This document shows, piece by piece, positions 26,100 to 38,310 of a DNA stretch of 64,000 nucleotides. Within the stretch, counting starts at the first letter, position 1, and each line of letters opens with the position of its first letter. This stretch comes from Takakia lepidozioides (lineage: Eukaryota > Streptophyta > Takakiopsida > Takakiales > Takakiaceae): NCBI GenBank assembly GCA_030704615.1, contig CM060731.1, forward strand, positions 78,472,756 to 78,536,755. The letters run 5' to 3'. The notes under the pieces are model-generated. The model worked only from the letters and a program-made list of their open reading frames with translations, made no database searches and was not told where the DNA came from. A program made the position numbers and the translations under genes.

Positions 26100-27290
26100 T
26101 TCGAGTTAGTTGTAGCACTTGTGTTTTCAGTTCATGAGAAGCGGTTCAGCCTAGAGTGCAAAGGCGAACAGGTTGCAGGTTTGCAATGGATAGAGAGGCG
26201 GGTAGCCTATGTTGAAGGGCGGCGTTGCATAGCTCAACGCTATGGCAACCAAGTTTGGGCTTCTAGTGTGAAGCGGAGGAGATGCTGGCCACAAGTGGGC
26301 GAACTGGTGGTCGTCTTCTTCAGCTGCAGGCCGAGTTAAGGAGCTGCAGGAATGTGTATTGCGTATGGGAAGCTAGCATGTTACAGGTTGAAGATGATAT
26401 GATCAGCTCCAGGTATTTCTGCCCGAAACTAGTTGTTGCGGGTAGATGAGGAGCAGCCAAATGGTGGAGCTGTGAGGGGATGCATCGCAGCCCATTGGGA
26501 GCTTCAGCTCCAAGCTCATGAAGAGGTATGAGTGAAGAGAGGGGATTGGTCCCTCTTGTGTGCAAATTTGTGCACTTGTGAAGCATGTGCTGAGTTGGAG
26601 TTTCAATTTGAAACTCAGCAGTGTAAGGGCTCTTGGAGTGGCAAGAGCGGGGCTGGAATGGCAGCAACGAGGCGCTCTAGAGCCAGGGGATAGTGCAGGT
26701 GCACCAAATTTGTAAATGTGTGTATTTTCAAATTTGTTTTTGTGAGCTTCATGAAGAAATGGAGCTTGTTGGGCAGCATATTGCTTGCTTGTTGAGTTTA
26801 GGGTGCCTTTGGTGGGTCGTGAGAGCCCAAGAGAGCATGGCAATAGGTCTGGTTGCTTCGCAGAAGCCATAGTTCGGCGGCAGCAGGTGCAGGAACAAAC
26901 CCCGGTTCGGGGAGAGCTCGGGAACGCGTGGGAACGCCCAGGAACGCCTCGGGAATGCATGAGAACTCGTGGGGAGTTCCAGGGAACGCAGGGAACAGTG
27001 GCCGTGATGGGCTGTGGGGGCGGTATCACAAGATACCACGAGCCCAGGCCGTGACTATTGACCGTGACCGTTGACCGTGACTGTGGGAAGCCATGGTGCA
27101 GATACCACGGGTTGGCACGGTGACCAGATGGTGGGGATGGCGGGCCGTGAAGGCTCGTGGGCGTGGTACCACGGGGTATCACGGGGCAGCCCGTGGCCAA
27201 CGAGCGCCTAGGGCGGGCCGTGAGGAGTCGTGGCGGTTGGAGCCACGGAAGGCCGCGAACAGGCAGAGTAAAAATAAAATTATTTAAATT
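26100..27290. other. unassigned, GC-rich with short repeats
   Basis: From about 26880 the sequence is made of short degenerate repeats such as GGAACGC, CGTGACCGTTGAC and ACCACGGG. These generate long frames on both strands (for example - 26403-27200) by composition alone. No protein family was recognised. It could be the internal part of the element whose LTR-like unit lies at 25798. Confidence 0.35.
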
Positions 27291-28100
27291 AAATTTAAAA
27301 ATTTAAAAAAAAAATCACTCGTTTCGTGGGACCTTGATGGGGAGGCTGGGCTCTAAAGAACAACGGTTTTGAGCTAGCTAATCTGGCAGAACAGTCGGAA
27401 TTGCCTCCCTGTTGTGTTTTAACAAAGGGGATTACTTCCCTGTAGGTAATCTTTTCGGGTTCTCAGCCCAATTCTTAACTATGGGGGAGACCAGCCTGCA
27501 GGTAATTCCTTTGGACAGAATGTTGTTGGGGCCTATATGTACCTCTATTTGCTCCATTTTTGAACCTTCAGCGAATGGTGTGGTTTCCTGAGGTGGTTCC
27601 ATTCTGAGGAATGGCTGGTGGACGTAAGGAGGCACTGGCGGACCCTATGGAGGCTTGCATAGGGCCTTGGAGGCCAAGTTTCATGAGCTCGTGGAGAGCG
27701 GTTTGAGGAGTGTCTACATGATGCTCTCATGGTCATGCAAGTGAGAGAAGTGAGAAAAAAGAGGGTGTTGGGATGAGAGCGTGTTGGGGATAGGCATTGC
27801 TTTAGCTCCCGGGGGGTGCACTCTTTATAAACTGTGTGTATCACGTGCGTTCGTCGCCTAATAAAAAAACCCCCTGTATACGGGTCCTTGGATAATTTAT
27901 ACCCCCTCCGTACATACTTTTTGAAGATTATAAAATCCCCTCCTGTAAATATACAAAAAATTTACAATTTTCGAAAAGTACCCCTTCTGTATGTATATTC
28001 TCATTTTTCATCATTAAAAATAACCCTCCAATATGTATATGTATGTTTTTATATTATATCGAATTTATTCATTTAAAACATAATAAAATCTAACAAATTA
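27291..28100. repeat. AT-rich spacer with diverged CCCCT-TGTATGTATA repeats
   Basis: Between 27851 and 28050 the motif C4-5 plus a few bases plus TGTATAC/TGTAAATA/TGTATGTATA recurs about every 45-60 bases. The same motif is seen at 33055-33140, on the far side of the LINE block, so the two stretches may be remains of one family. 27291-27850 has no recognised gene. Confidence 0.4.
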
Positions 28101-28110
28101 ATTAAAAAAA

Positions 28111-28605
28111 TTATTTGCCTTTGATAAAGTTGTCAAAGACTTTTCGGTCATTTGCATCAAGAACATATGTGTTTGACTTGACATTGTACTTTAAACATGC
28201 TAACGCGATAATGGAATCCAAATCAACCATCATGTTATCCGTCAAATCGTACGTATAGACCCCTCCTCGAATTTTTTGGTACCATGCTAACCCAATCTCC
28301 ATATGAGAAGGACGCTCCAATAAATCAACAGAATCCCTACATTCTACAAACCGCTTATTGATTTTCTTCCGCATTCTTTGAACCCTGCCCAAATACCAAG
28401 TGCCTTTGGTTGCTCCTCTGCAGGTTTTCCCTGGTCTACCTTTCCTGTTTGTAGTTTGGATCGCAGTCTCCCCATCAACAAAAAATACAGCACAATCCGA
28501 ACCCAATCCCAAGCTCGTGGCTTTGTTGCTGGTAGTTGGTTTGTTTTCTCGGCTTTGTTGCCGCTGCTGTTTCCAGTTGACCATCCACCCACATTGTCCC
28601 ACCAT
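28111..28605 (-). CDS. unrecognised 164-codon frame
   Basis: This uninterrupted minus-strand frame has balanced composition. It includes TWYLGRVQRMRKKINKRFVE, ECRDSVDLLERP and YTYDLTDNMMVDLDSIIALA, and ends KVFDNFIKGK before a stop. I do not recognise the family. The stretch looks like genuine protein rather than a shadow, and it sits in AT-rich DNA next to a LINE fragment, so it may be a transposon gene or a captured host fragment. No intron or promoter could be assigned. Confidence 0.35.
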   Translation of the reverse strand: MVGQCGWMVNWKQQRQQSRENKPTTSNKATSLGLGSDCAVFFVDGETAIQTTNRKGRPGKTCRGATKGTWYLGRVQRMRKKINKRFVECRDSVDLLERPSHMEIGLAWYQKIRGGVYTYDLTDNMMVDLDSIIALACLKYNVKSNTYVLDANDRKVFDNFIKGK

Positions 28606-28659
28606 TGACTGGGGTCAGAAAAGTGTCTCATTCCAAAGCTTCTCTTCATATCTGTGGTG

Positions 28660-29340
28660 CTATTGTAGGGTGACTTCAATGCCCAAGTGGGCAAAGGGCT
28701 CCATCAGGACGATATCATTGGGTCTTATGGTGAGGACGAGCTGAATTCTAATGGCAGACGGTTAATTAACTGTCTGGAAGAGCTTCAGCTTTTGACCTTG
28801 ATTAACAAGACAAGAGGTGACCAAGTGCAGTGGACTCGTGAGAAATCCCAAACTGGGGAACGTTCCATTGTGGACTATATAATGGACAAAAAATTTGTTC
28901 CCCCAGTGTGCCAATGTGTTGATCGACAGAACTGATATTGGTACCTCTGACCACTTTCTGGACTGAGATCAAAAGATGTTTTCCCAAGGCCAGAGTAGAA
29001 GAGATTCTCAAGGACCTGGACCTGGATCCGCAAGTCTTGACCCTGCTGGATAAATCAGACTTAGAGGCTGTAGTGTCCAAAGCCATGTCTATTGCCATGA
29101 GATTGTCTGATGAAAATGAAGTTAGGCATAAAACTTCCCTGAACTTGTTTCTAGTCAGTGACATGGGGGAGGACATCTTGGATGACCTAAGGGTCCACCC
29201 ACTCTCGGCACTAGACTGAAATTTAAACTCAGGGAAGGAAGCCTACCTTTGAACATGAAACAGAAGCAGAGAGGAAAGGGGGAGTGCACTCTCCCAAGTG
29301 AACCTGCATCATTCAGTTGGCAAGACCGTGTCTGAAAAAT
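28660..29340 (+). mobile_element. internally deleted LINE fragment (same family as 29.8-32.5 kb)
   Basis: It starts inside the endonuclease domain with GDFNAQVGKGLHQDDIIG and continues to SIVDYIMDKKFVPP. It then jumps to the C-terminal region, EEILKDLDLDPQVLTLLDKS and MRLSDENEVRHKTSLNLFLV. The reverse transcriptase between them is missing. Both blocks closely match the minus-strand LINE nearby, so two related copies lie in opposite orientation. Confidence 0.75.
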
Positions 29341-29780
29341 TGATCCATTTGAAGACACCACGGTGCAGCTGAGCACAGCCTGACATGACAACAATTAAAC
29401 ATCATACTGAGACAAGAGAAGCAGTCAAGGACACAGTCATGCATATGGCAGCAAGTGATCACCCTTCAAACATGATTGAAAACATACATGAGGTCAAAGG
29501 CAATAAGAAATCAGCGAAGGGTACTGCAGCTAACAGTTGGAGTGTCTTTAAAGACAAAGGGAAGAGAAAGAAACACTTCACTGGCAATGAGGGGAGGCTG
29601 TGGAAACGCCAAGAGGATGGCACAAATGATAGAAATAACAGGGCTGGGCAAAGGATCCTGTAGGAAGAAGAAAGGGTATGTCAGCATGGAAAGGACGTGC
29701 GGCTCATTCCAACAGAAAGGGGAACATTCGTGCAGTTAAGTACAACAACCAATTGCCCTTCAATTATGGCTGGAATTTTC
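29341..29780. other. spacer between two LINE copies
   Basis: A + frame at 29385-29663 is Lys/Glu-rich and has no recognisable similarity. Nothing else was recognised. Confidence 0.3.
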
Positions 29781-29789
29781 CAAAAGGCG

Positions 29790-32473
29790 AGGGATGATAA
29801 GGATGAGATTGTACTCATAAGACGTTGTTTGCCGTAGCCTTGTGGCCATTGACCCGCGCCCAGTTTCAGTGGGAACAAAAGGAACAGGGCTGACGTTGGT
29901 AGTAAGATTTACCATCGTATAAGGAATTAATCGGGTTTTCCATATATCCTCTAGAAAACCCTTCACACAAGCATCAATCTGCTGTGTGTGATTTGCCCAA
30001 AAACTAGGCCTCAGGAGGGCCTGGGCTTTTGGCTCAGCCTCGAGACTTTCAAAGTTGGTAAACAGGGGTACAGGCACAATTCCCTTGATAGAATTGAAGA
30101 GAGCTCTCTTTGGTGAGAGAACCCGGACAGCGTATCAGAAAATGAATACTGTCTTCAGATTGCCCACACAACGGACAATTGCACTCTCCCTTTCCTCTCT
30201 ACTTCTGTTTGCTGTTCAAAGGTAGGCTTCCTGCCCTGAGTTTAAATTTCAGTCTAGTGCCGAGAGTGGGTAGACCCTTGAGGTCATCCAAGATGTCCAC
30301 CCCCATGTCACTGACTGGAAACAAGTTCAGGGAAGTTCTCTGCCTAACTTCATTTTCATCAGACAATCTCATGGCAACAGACATGGCCTCAGACACTACA
30401 GCCTCTAAGGCAGATTTATCCAGCAGGGTCAAGACTTGCGGATCCAGGTCCAGGTCCTTGAGAATCTTTTCTACTCTCTTCTGCCAGGACTTAGCCTGTT
30501 TGACAGGGCGGTCCTGTTTCCAAGATATAGAGTCAATCAACTTAGGATATCTGGTGTTGGGCATATGTTGCAGCTGACCCCACCATCTGACCTTGAATTC
30601 ATCTCGTCGGGAGCTTAAGGATGGAATGCCCAAACTCACCCCGAACAGCCACATTGGCTGTTTTGGAGCATGCTGACATACACTCCTTAAGCACCCCCAC
30701 TTGAATGGATTCTAAGACTTAGCCTGGTTGGAGTTATCAACCCATATAGCAGATCCGTACTCCAAGGCAGGTCTAATAACGCGACAAAGCATGGTTTTCT
30801 TAACCTCAGAGATGACCCCTCTGCAGTGGAAAAAATTAGTGAGCCCCAGAGCTTTGCCCTTGCCAGTTCGAACAACTTTCCGGATATGTGCATCCCAATT
30901 ACAATTGGAGGAAAACTCAACGCCCAGGTAAGTGTAGGAAGGGAGGACCGGGATCTCTTGGCTACCCCACTGCCACTTAAGATCACTTCCTCCCTCTCCT
31001 CTGTCGTTGAATGCTACCACTGCACATTTGCTGACATTAGCCTAGCCCCCAAAGATCAAAGTATCTCTTCGCGCAATTAATCAACTCCTGAGTGTGATGC
31101 CACGGTAGTTCCCCGGTTCTTCTCTGTCACCCTTCTTGTATAGACTGACAATGACCCCCTGTCGCCAGCGAAAGGGGATCATTTCAGTCTTCCAGATAAG
31201 GTTAAAGAGGAGAACTAGGGCCTCTATCATGGGATCGCCACCGTGCTTGATAAGCTCGTTGACAATACCATCAGGTCCACCAGCTTTATATCCATTTAAA
31301 TGTTCAATTGCTTCCACAATCTCAGAAGAACTAATGGGAGCGTTATAAGCCATTGAAATATACTCCAGTTCATCAGGGCTGTTTTGAATCATAGGAACAA
31401 TTTTTCCAACTGTGTCCCTCCATTCAGCAGAAGACCCCTCACTGTTAGACCTAGAAGTTCTGCCAAGGATACTGTAGTGATTTTCAAAGGTTTTGACAAT
31501 GTCAACCGATGAAGTCACCACTGCACCTTTAGTAGTCTTCAGCGCTTGTACTTGCTGACCGTTTTTAGGCTTGTACAAACGTTGAAGGGCCAACCATAAT
31601 TTCTTGTTATTACCACCATGGTGGTTTGAGTTTATTTCACTGTATAACTTATCCCAGTATAATTTCTTCTGAGACCTAACAAGCTGATTGATATCTTTCC
31701 GGAGCTGATAGTACCTCGCCCACAATTCTCTGTTGGTTTTCAAATTGCAGCACTCTTTATAGAGGGCTCGTCCTCACCAAAAGGCCCAATGATATCGTCC
31801 TGATGGAGCCCTTTGCCCACCCGGGCATTGAAGTCACCCAATAGCACTACCTGACCTTTGGCAAGGAATGAAGCACAGTCCAGCTTTACATCTTCGAAGG
31901 CTTTGTCTGCGTCAGCACTAAGGGTCCCCTCTGTGGGCATGTAAACACAACCCACAAAGAGGTCCTTCATACTCATGCCGCCTTTCAGATTCAGTTTTAG
32001 CCAGATACTATGTTCGTACCTCAAACCCTTCTTGATAATTTCACAATATCAAACAAGAAATCACGGACAAAGAATCCAACCCCTTTTTGACCGCGTTTGG
32101 CAGAGGCTGCCTTGAGAGTACACATCCTACCTGCCCATTTATAACCATTGACATCTCCAACCAGTTTATCCGAAGTTTCCCATGTTTCTTGCCCAGCACA
32201 GATATGAATATCATTAGTCCAAAGGACTTGTCCCACTTCGAGTTGTTTCCTTTGGTTAGTAAGCCCTGAGAAGTTGAAAGTGGCCAGCCGCAAGCCAGCC
32301 CTTTGCATGTGAATTGTTTGTCGTCTAGGTAGGCTTGGGATTGCTCCTGGTATCCCAACCGTTCTGCAAAGGGGGACAGTTCCCCCATGTGTAGATTTTG
32401 CTCGTCTTGTGTGAACTCTTGAGTACAAATCCTTCAGATTCAGGACGTTCAGGTTCTGTACACTTAGGGGCAT
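29790..32473 (-). mobile_element. non-LTR retrotransposon (LINE), APE endonuclease plus RT, decayed
   Basis: Reading leftwards from 32473: an AP-endonuclease-type domain (LATFNFSGLTNQRKQLEVGQ, AGQETWET, then VVLLGDFNARVG near 31830), and the N-terminal RT region (31743-31081) with AGGPDGIVNELIKHGG and VIVSLYKKGDREEPGNYRGI. Next comes the RT end (31020-30712) with YTYLGVEFSSNCNWDAHI, then the tail with EKILKDLDLDPQVLTLLDKS, a CxxC region NCPLCGQSEDSIHFLIRCPG near 30150, and the conserved 3' UTR at 29800-29880. The RT palm with its YxDD motif is deleted between about 31080 and 31020, and frames are broken, so this copy is inactive. The 3' UTR matches the tails at 300-1000. Confidence 0.85.
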
Positions 32474-32539
32474 CTTGTTCCCTCTGGCTGTTTGGATTCA
32501 ATAAGGATGAGAATAAGGCCTGATACAGTGAGTACAACC

Positions 32540-33040
32540 AGTTGTGTCACGCCATCATTATAGGAGAAGAAAATAGGCCTAATGTGCTCATTCCTCTGAT
32601 GATTGGGAATCTTGATGCCCCAGTCCTCCTTTCATTGCTGCACAACAACCACCACCACACCCGCATATCATCAACCGATCAGCCCAGGCTGCCCCCACAT
32701 TCCCGCGCACTTACTTCATCCCCTTCGATTCCTGGCCTCTACATACATCACAACCCAAACCTTCTCCCATCAGTGCCCCACCACATTCTGGTGCCCTCCC
32801 ATTGTCCTACCATGCCTGTGGAGAGGAAGGGGAGACGAGAGGAGGAAAAAAGAAGCCTCGGAAGGGAAGGCGAACACGGAGAGGAGGAGAAAGAAAAGAG
32901 AAAGCCGCGGGAGGTCATGGGAGAAAGATCGTGGGCGAAAAAAAAAAAAAAAAACAAACATAAACAAACGACGATTCCACGATTCGATCCCGGATGCATC
33001 GCGTCGTAATCGCCATTCTTACCACTACCCTATCCCCTAA
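32540..33040. repeat. purine-rich low-complexity stretch
   Basis: 32820-32960 is almost pure A/G on the plus strand and ends in a run of 17 A. The long frames here (for example + 32542-33009) follow from composition and are not believed to be genes. Confidence 0.5.
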
Positions 33041-33079
33041 AAAACTCAACACCCCCGCCTGTAAAATTTATTTAAGGTT

Positions 33080-33128
33080 TTTTAAACCCCCCTCTGTATG
33101 TATAATGTTGTACATGGGGGGGTTTAAA
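33080..33128. repeat. inverted repeat TTTAAACCCCCC / GGGGGGTTTAAA
   Basis: A near-perfect stem (33080-33092 with 33116-33128) encloses a loop containing TGTATGTATA. It resembles the CCCC-TGTATGTATA repeats at 27851-28050. Confidence 0.6.
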
Positions 33129-34276
33129 ATACCCCCTCCCTGTGCACGCACTTGGCTGGTACATTAATGAGGAGTGTAACCCCCCGGCGTTTTAGCTTCC
33201 CTTCCTCGTAGTTTTCCACCTTCTCTGTAGGCCGAGCCTTTCCGTAGGTGAGCAAGTGTCAGTAGACACTGTGGAGTTGTAAGTGTGTGGGAGTTGTTGT
33301 TTTCTTCTTGTGTTTGGATCCCTTCCTACACCTCATGCTTGATGTGCCCATGCTAGTTTTGTGTGGTCGCTTTGATTTTATAGGTGGTTGACTCGGGCTT
33401 TAGATCGCCGATCCAACCCTAGAGCATGCTGTCGATGGTGAGGCTGGGTTGATGAGCAGTCAGACCATCTTTGTTTCTCATGTGGTGAGGTTAGAGGTGA
33501 TGACAAGCCAACCATGGAGTGCCTGCGGTTGATGCAAGTGCAGATGCAGGCTAGGTTAGGACCTAGTATTCCAAACCACTAAGCCGCATCAGGTTCTCTA
33601 CCCAGTTACCTTGTGGAGAGGGGTTAGGGACATTTTCATGACCGGTTTGAGTGTCAGTTTGTCAACACGGGGTGCCACTAGTTGATGGGAAAAGTGCTGG
33701 TACGAGCACTAGCGATACTAGCGGGGTTACGAGACGGGTGTGCGGTTTAGGCCCCTTCACCCTCCTGTGTCTTCTACGGAAGGTTCCAATTTGGATTGTG
33801 AATCAGGAGAACTCAGCCACCTCCAGCAGAGCAGGATGACATGCATGGTACGGCGGAGTTGCCTGCCATGGTTGCTCACACTCCATGATGGATACGAGCA
33901 AGGATTTGCGCAGGCTGCTATGGACTGGTACAACAAGCCTGGGTAGAGGCCTTCGTACCGTCAGGAGAAAGGAGAGTGCAGTGATTGCACCAGGAACCAC
34001 CTTAGTTGTTGCCATTGGACACCACACCTCTTGTGTGGCATTGCCCGGATGAAGACATATGTCTTCTGGACTTGTTTGGCGGGATCAGCACTGGATTGGC
34101 TTGGCAGTATTGCAGGCAGGTGTACGAGTTCGACGTTACCTGTATGTGGAGAGGGATGAGACTGCATGTGCTTGTCTCACTGCGCCATGTGCTCATTTAG
34201 TACCAGCAGTACGGCCCGATTTGTTGGCAGTGTCTGCAGTTCGTGGATACCAACAAGCTTTGGCCAGCAAAGTTCC

Positions 34277-34447
34277 ACGACCGGACTTGATGCACACTGG
34301 CCATCACCCTGGCCCGAGAATCACCCATCAGTGGCACATTCTCCAAGATGGTTCTGCTGGAGATACAGCTTGATGAAGCTACAAGTGGTGCAAAATCCGC
34401 ACCATCTCCCAAAACAGACCCGTCCTCGAGTCTCGCAATCCATTGCC
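34277..34447 (-). other. inverted 170-bp segment inside the MTase of copy 1
   Basis: This stretch reads in the same orientation as the plus strand at about 49487-49663, where the element lies on the minus strand. Within copy 1 it is therefore reversed relative to its surroundings. It covers the part between motifs IV and VI, including the ENVPLMGDSRARV region. The PCQ catalytic loop itself is missing from copy 1. Confidence 0.7.
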
Positions 34448-35212
34448 ATGCCCAACAGTGTTGCTGGATGCAGCTGCAGTGGGTCATGGGCTCATCGTCC
34501 ACGGCTATGGTGGACTAACTTGATGCCACCCGCACTGCTCAAGCGTGCATTTGATGGGGGTGCAGCGGTCAGCACCCTCACAGTGGATAGCATTTTGGAC
34601 ACACAGGGAAGCAGTCTCAACGTGTGAGACACGATGACCGTTCCGCCTTTGGCAGTGGTCAACAGGATGGGTCACACAAGCAGCATGTCCCTACACTGCT
34701 CAGCTTCCCAGGATCCCATGCTTTTCGGGATGGTGACCTGGCCTCTTGTGGGATAGCCAGTTGCAACATTAGTGGAGCCCAATGCTGACGAGCTCGAGCG
34801 GGCGATGGTTTTTAACACAGGTCCCACCACGGCGGTGCATCTCTTTCTGAGCATCACGTCGTCAAGGTGGGGGCAAGCAATGGATCTCATTGCTTGACCT
34901 AGATTATCAGCTTGGCTATGGCTGAGCAGCGCAGAGTACGGAGTACACTTCCCTTCATGGTCTCCCTGCTACCGAGAACGGTACAGGTAGCGAGTTGGGG
35001 CGAGCAGGTGAGGACCACGAGGTGCAGGCCGCATCCATGGCATACGTGGGATGTGCTCGAGGTTCAGAAGGAGTTGGCAGCCAATCGGCGGTGATGGATC
35101 AGGTTGGGGATTTTTTCTCGGATTGAGGAGGTCCTCAAGGATGGGATGATGGGGCAGGATGAGATATTGTCACTGACAGAGAAGCAATGGTCACTGCTCA
35201 AGGGTTGCAGCA

Positions 35213-35221
35213 TAGCAACCA
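35213..35221 (+). promoter_or_regulatory. UAG CAACCA, candidate readthrough site (copy 1)
   Basis: The stop codon TAG at 35213-35215 followed by CAACCA lies between the methyltransferase and polymerase frames. The stop and its 3' context are identical at the matching place in copy 2 (48716-48708). Confidence 0.55.
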
Positions 35222-37545
35222 CGGGACGCGTCTTCTACCTCTAAGCCTGTTGGACTCAAGGTTGCAGTCACGAGGACAACGGGAGCCTGATGTTGGACCT
35301 ATAGTCACCGGAGGAGAGAGAGACGACGTATACGGCGGTTCTTGAGGGCTTACAGGAACTGCTTTGCCTTCAGTTTGAAGGACTTAGGAGCACTGAAGGG
35401 TCAAGAGATTCGCATTGAATTGGCTACTGACACGCCAATCTTTCGGAGACCCTATAGATACAGTGACATGGAGAGGTCCTTGATTCAGATGAGAACTCAG
35501 GACCTTTGGAGGCTGGTTTGGTGGAGCTATCTGGGGGAGAGTATGCTTCAGCCACAAGTGATGCCAGCCAAGAACGATGTCTTTGGCAATTGGACGGAGA
35601 GACGTATGTGCGGTGATTACCGGCCTGTAAATCGTCAGGACCAAGTCCGATAGGTATGCCATGCCAACACCAGAGGAGATCTTTGATGCCATTGGGCATG
35701 CCAAGGTCTTTAGCATGTTGGATTTACAATCCAGATATCACCAATTGCCGATCAAGGAGGCAGATAAGCAAAAGACGGCATTCTGTGGGATCAATGAGCA
35801 CGGGAAGTATTGCCTATACCAGTGGCGGTTCTTACCATTTGGGCTTAAGAACGCTCCGATAGAGTTTTAGAGAGTCATGGACAGGATTCTAGCAGGGGTG
35901 GAGTTTGCTCGGTGCTACATAGATGACATCATCATCTTTAGTGCTACGGTGGGAAGAGCATGAGAGACATCTTCAGGGGGTATTTGAGCGCTTGAGGGCA
36001 CACGGATTCAAGATACATCCGGGAAAGTGCAAGTTTTTCCACAACCAGATTGAGTATCTGGGTCACATGATATATCCTGGGGATTGGGGGGCAGCTAAGG
36101 TAGAGTCCATTGCACAGGTTCCACGCCCCACGGATATGAGCCGAGTTTTGAGCTTTCATGGGGTTAGCAAACTATTATAGACGGTTTGTTAAGGGTTTAG
36201 TGCCATTGCAAAGGCTCTAACCAAGCTGACCAGGTGGACCAGGAGTGGCAGTGGGAGATGAGCAAGAACAAGCTTTTCCAAGAGCTCAAGGCGAGGTTGA
36301 CCTCGGCGCCCATCTTGAGACGACCTATCAGGGGGCGTCCTTTTCAATTGCATACAAATTGGAGCATGCTGGGGCTTGGAGCGGTGCTCACACAGGTGGA
36401 TGATGAGGGAAGAGAGTTCGTAGTGGCTTATGCTAGCTGCTCGAACAACGTTGCAGAGTCTAAGTATAGCTCATATGAGGGAGAATGCTTAGCTGCAGTG
36501 TGGGCCGTGGCACACTTCAGGTGCTATCTATATGGCAATCTCTTCACCCTTGTCACGGATCACCAACCACTCAAGTGGTTGATGGAGTCGACAAGCTTAC
36601 GGGAAGCTTGCACGGTGGGCACTCATACTTCAAGAGTATGACTTTCAGGTGGTGCATCGATGGCATGGTGAGACGGACGAGGAGATGATGCCCGGATGGC
36701 ATGCATCTGCATTTCTGTGTATCTTGGCAGCGGAAGGCCAGGTTGGACCTGCAATAGGGATGACTATAGATCAAGTGTCTGAGGACCCTGAGGCCAGCAA
36801 TGAGCAAGGTGGCGCCAAAGATATACATGAGGATTCAGTTGTGTTGGACTACCTCCGCACTGGAGACACTGCAGCCACTGTGACTGCCAAGGAGAGAGAT
36901 CAGATCCTACAACGAGCCAAGAGGTTCAAGTGGGAGGGGACACACCTGCTCCGAGTGTGGGAGGATGGTCGAGTGAGGATTGTGCCTCACCCAACACAGC
37001 GGGCACGGTTAGTGCGGCATGCCCATGAGGAGTTGGGGCATTTTGGGGTGCGACGCACTCATAGTCTACTGCAGGGGCAGTATTGGTGGCGTGGTATGCA
37101 CACAGAGGTGCAACAATTTGTGGGGTGCATGGTGTGTGACAGGGTGCATGCTTCATTCAATGCCCCTACTCCACAATTGCACCCTCTTCCGATCATGGGA
37201 TTGGGCTACAGGTGGAGTTTTGACTTCGCAGGGCCGTTGCCACTGACCATGCGCCACAACAAGTACGTGTTGGTGATGGTGGAGCACTTCTCCAAGTGGA
37301 TTGAATTGGTTCCATTGCCTGATAAGGCTAGTGAGGGAGCTGCTATGCATTCTTGCATTATGTGCTTAGCCGATTCGTTGGTGCCCAGCTGAGGTACTCA
37401 CGGACCAAGGGAGAGAGTTCTTGGGGGAGTTTCAGGCTTTGTGTGACAAGGCCTTGATAGACCAACGCACCACTTCTCGGGATCATCCTGAGGCCGATGG
37501 CTTGGCAGAGAGAGTTGTTCAGACAGTAAAGAAGGGTTTGCAACG

Positions 37546-38310
37546 CTACATCTATGTATCACAAAAAACAATCTATATATAAATATATATATACATATAA
37601 ATATTTCCTTCAAGTTCCTTCAAGTTCATCATAAGGGGGTCTCTCTTGTGACGCCGGGGAGTTGTAACCTCCACAGCCTTTAGTGCCCAGCCCCAGCCCC
37701 AGCCCAGCATCGTCGCCGTTGTTGAACCCCCCACCGTCAGGCGCCCCAAGCGACGTCTTATGTGGACCTAAACTAACCACAACACCATTGCGACCCCCCT
37801 GTGGCGACGCCGTTCGGACCCCCCGACGTCGCAACGTTGGGCGTCCCAGCGCGGGGCGCCCCAACGACGCTTTTGTGAAGTTGAGGGCCGCAAAGCCCAA
37901 AAAAAAAAAAAAAAAAAAAACTCTCACTGTGGTGATGTCGTTGCGACCCCTGGCGTCGCAGAGGCGCTGGGGCGCCTTTAGTGACGCTTTTTGCGACACT
38001 GAGGCGTCGTTATTTTTATTTTTTATTTTACTTTACTTTTATTATTTTATTTTTATTCCGATGCGGGGCGTCGGAAGAAAAAAAATCCGTCGCATCAAGA
38101 GCCATCTTCCTCTTCATGCCACCTTACGACGGCTGGGGGCTCGTAATGGTGTCGCAGCGGGGGTTTGCGACGCGGGGCGTCGCAAAAAAACGTCGCGGGC
38201 TCGCGTCGCGGGCTCAGCCGGCGGGCGTGGGGGCGCGGCTGGCGTCGCAAACCCCCCCCCCATTTGCTATAGTGCTGTGCTGAGGCTAGTGATGAACAAG
38301 TGGTTCCATA
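37546..38310. other. GC-rich insert between two gypsy fragments
   Basis: After a short AT-rich stretch, the insert is packed with variants of GCGTCGCA and GGGGCGTCGCAA. It has a run of about 22 A (37899-37920) and a T-rich block near 38010-38060. No protein family was recognised; the frames at 37683-38318 follow from composition. It may be a non-autonomous repeat element. Confidence 0.4.

Larger units (their letters stand above)
33640..37545 (+). mobile_element. Ty3/gypsy element with DNA methyltransferase, decayed copy 1
   Basis: Colinear with the better copy at 47.5-53.4 kb: protease-to-MTase linker (33790-33960), MTase motif I LLDLFGG near 34065, MTase C-terminal half (34450-34930), the UAG at 35213, RT (35342-36240, GDYRPVNRQ, YIDDIIIF near 35920), RNase H (36240-36650) and integrase (36650-37545). 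The integrase has the HHCC finger, WSFDFAGPLPL and a DDE core that ends at ERVVQTVKKGL. Many frameshifts and stops break it. Part of the MTase is inverted (separate entry). The copy ends abruptly at 37545, where a GC-rich insert begins. No LTR was found at its left end. Confidence 0.85.

Noticed and set aside
26403-27200. 265-codon minus-strand frame
   Set aside because: It lies over short GC-rich repeats. The composition is repetitive with no recognisable domain, and other frames are open as well.
32542-33040. Two plus frames of 145-155 codons
   Set aside because: Lys/Glu/Arg stretches come from a purine-rich tract ending in poly(A); no protein features.
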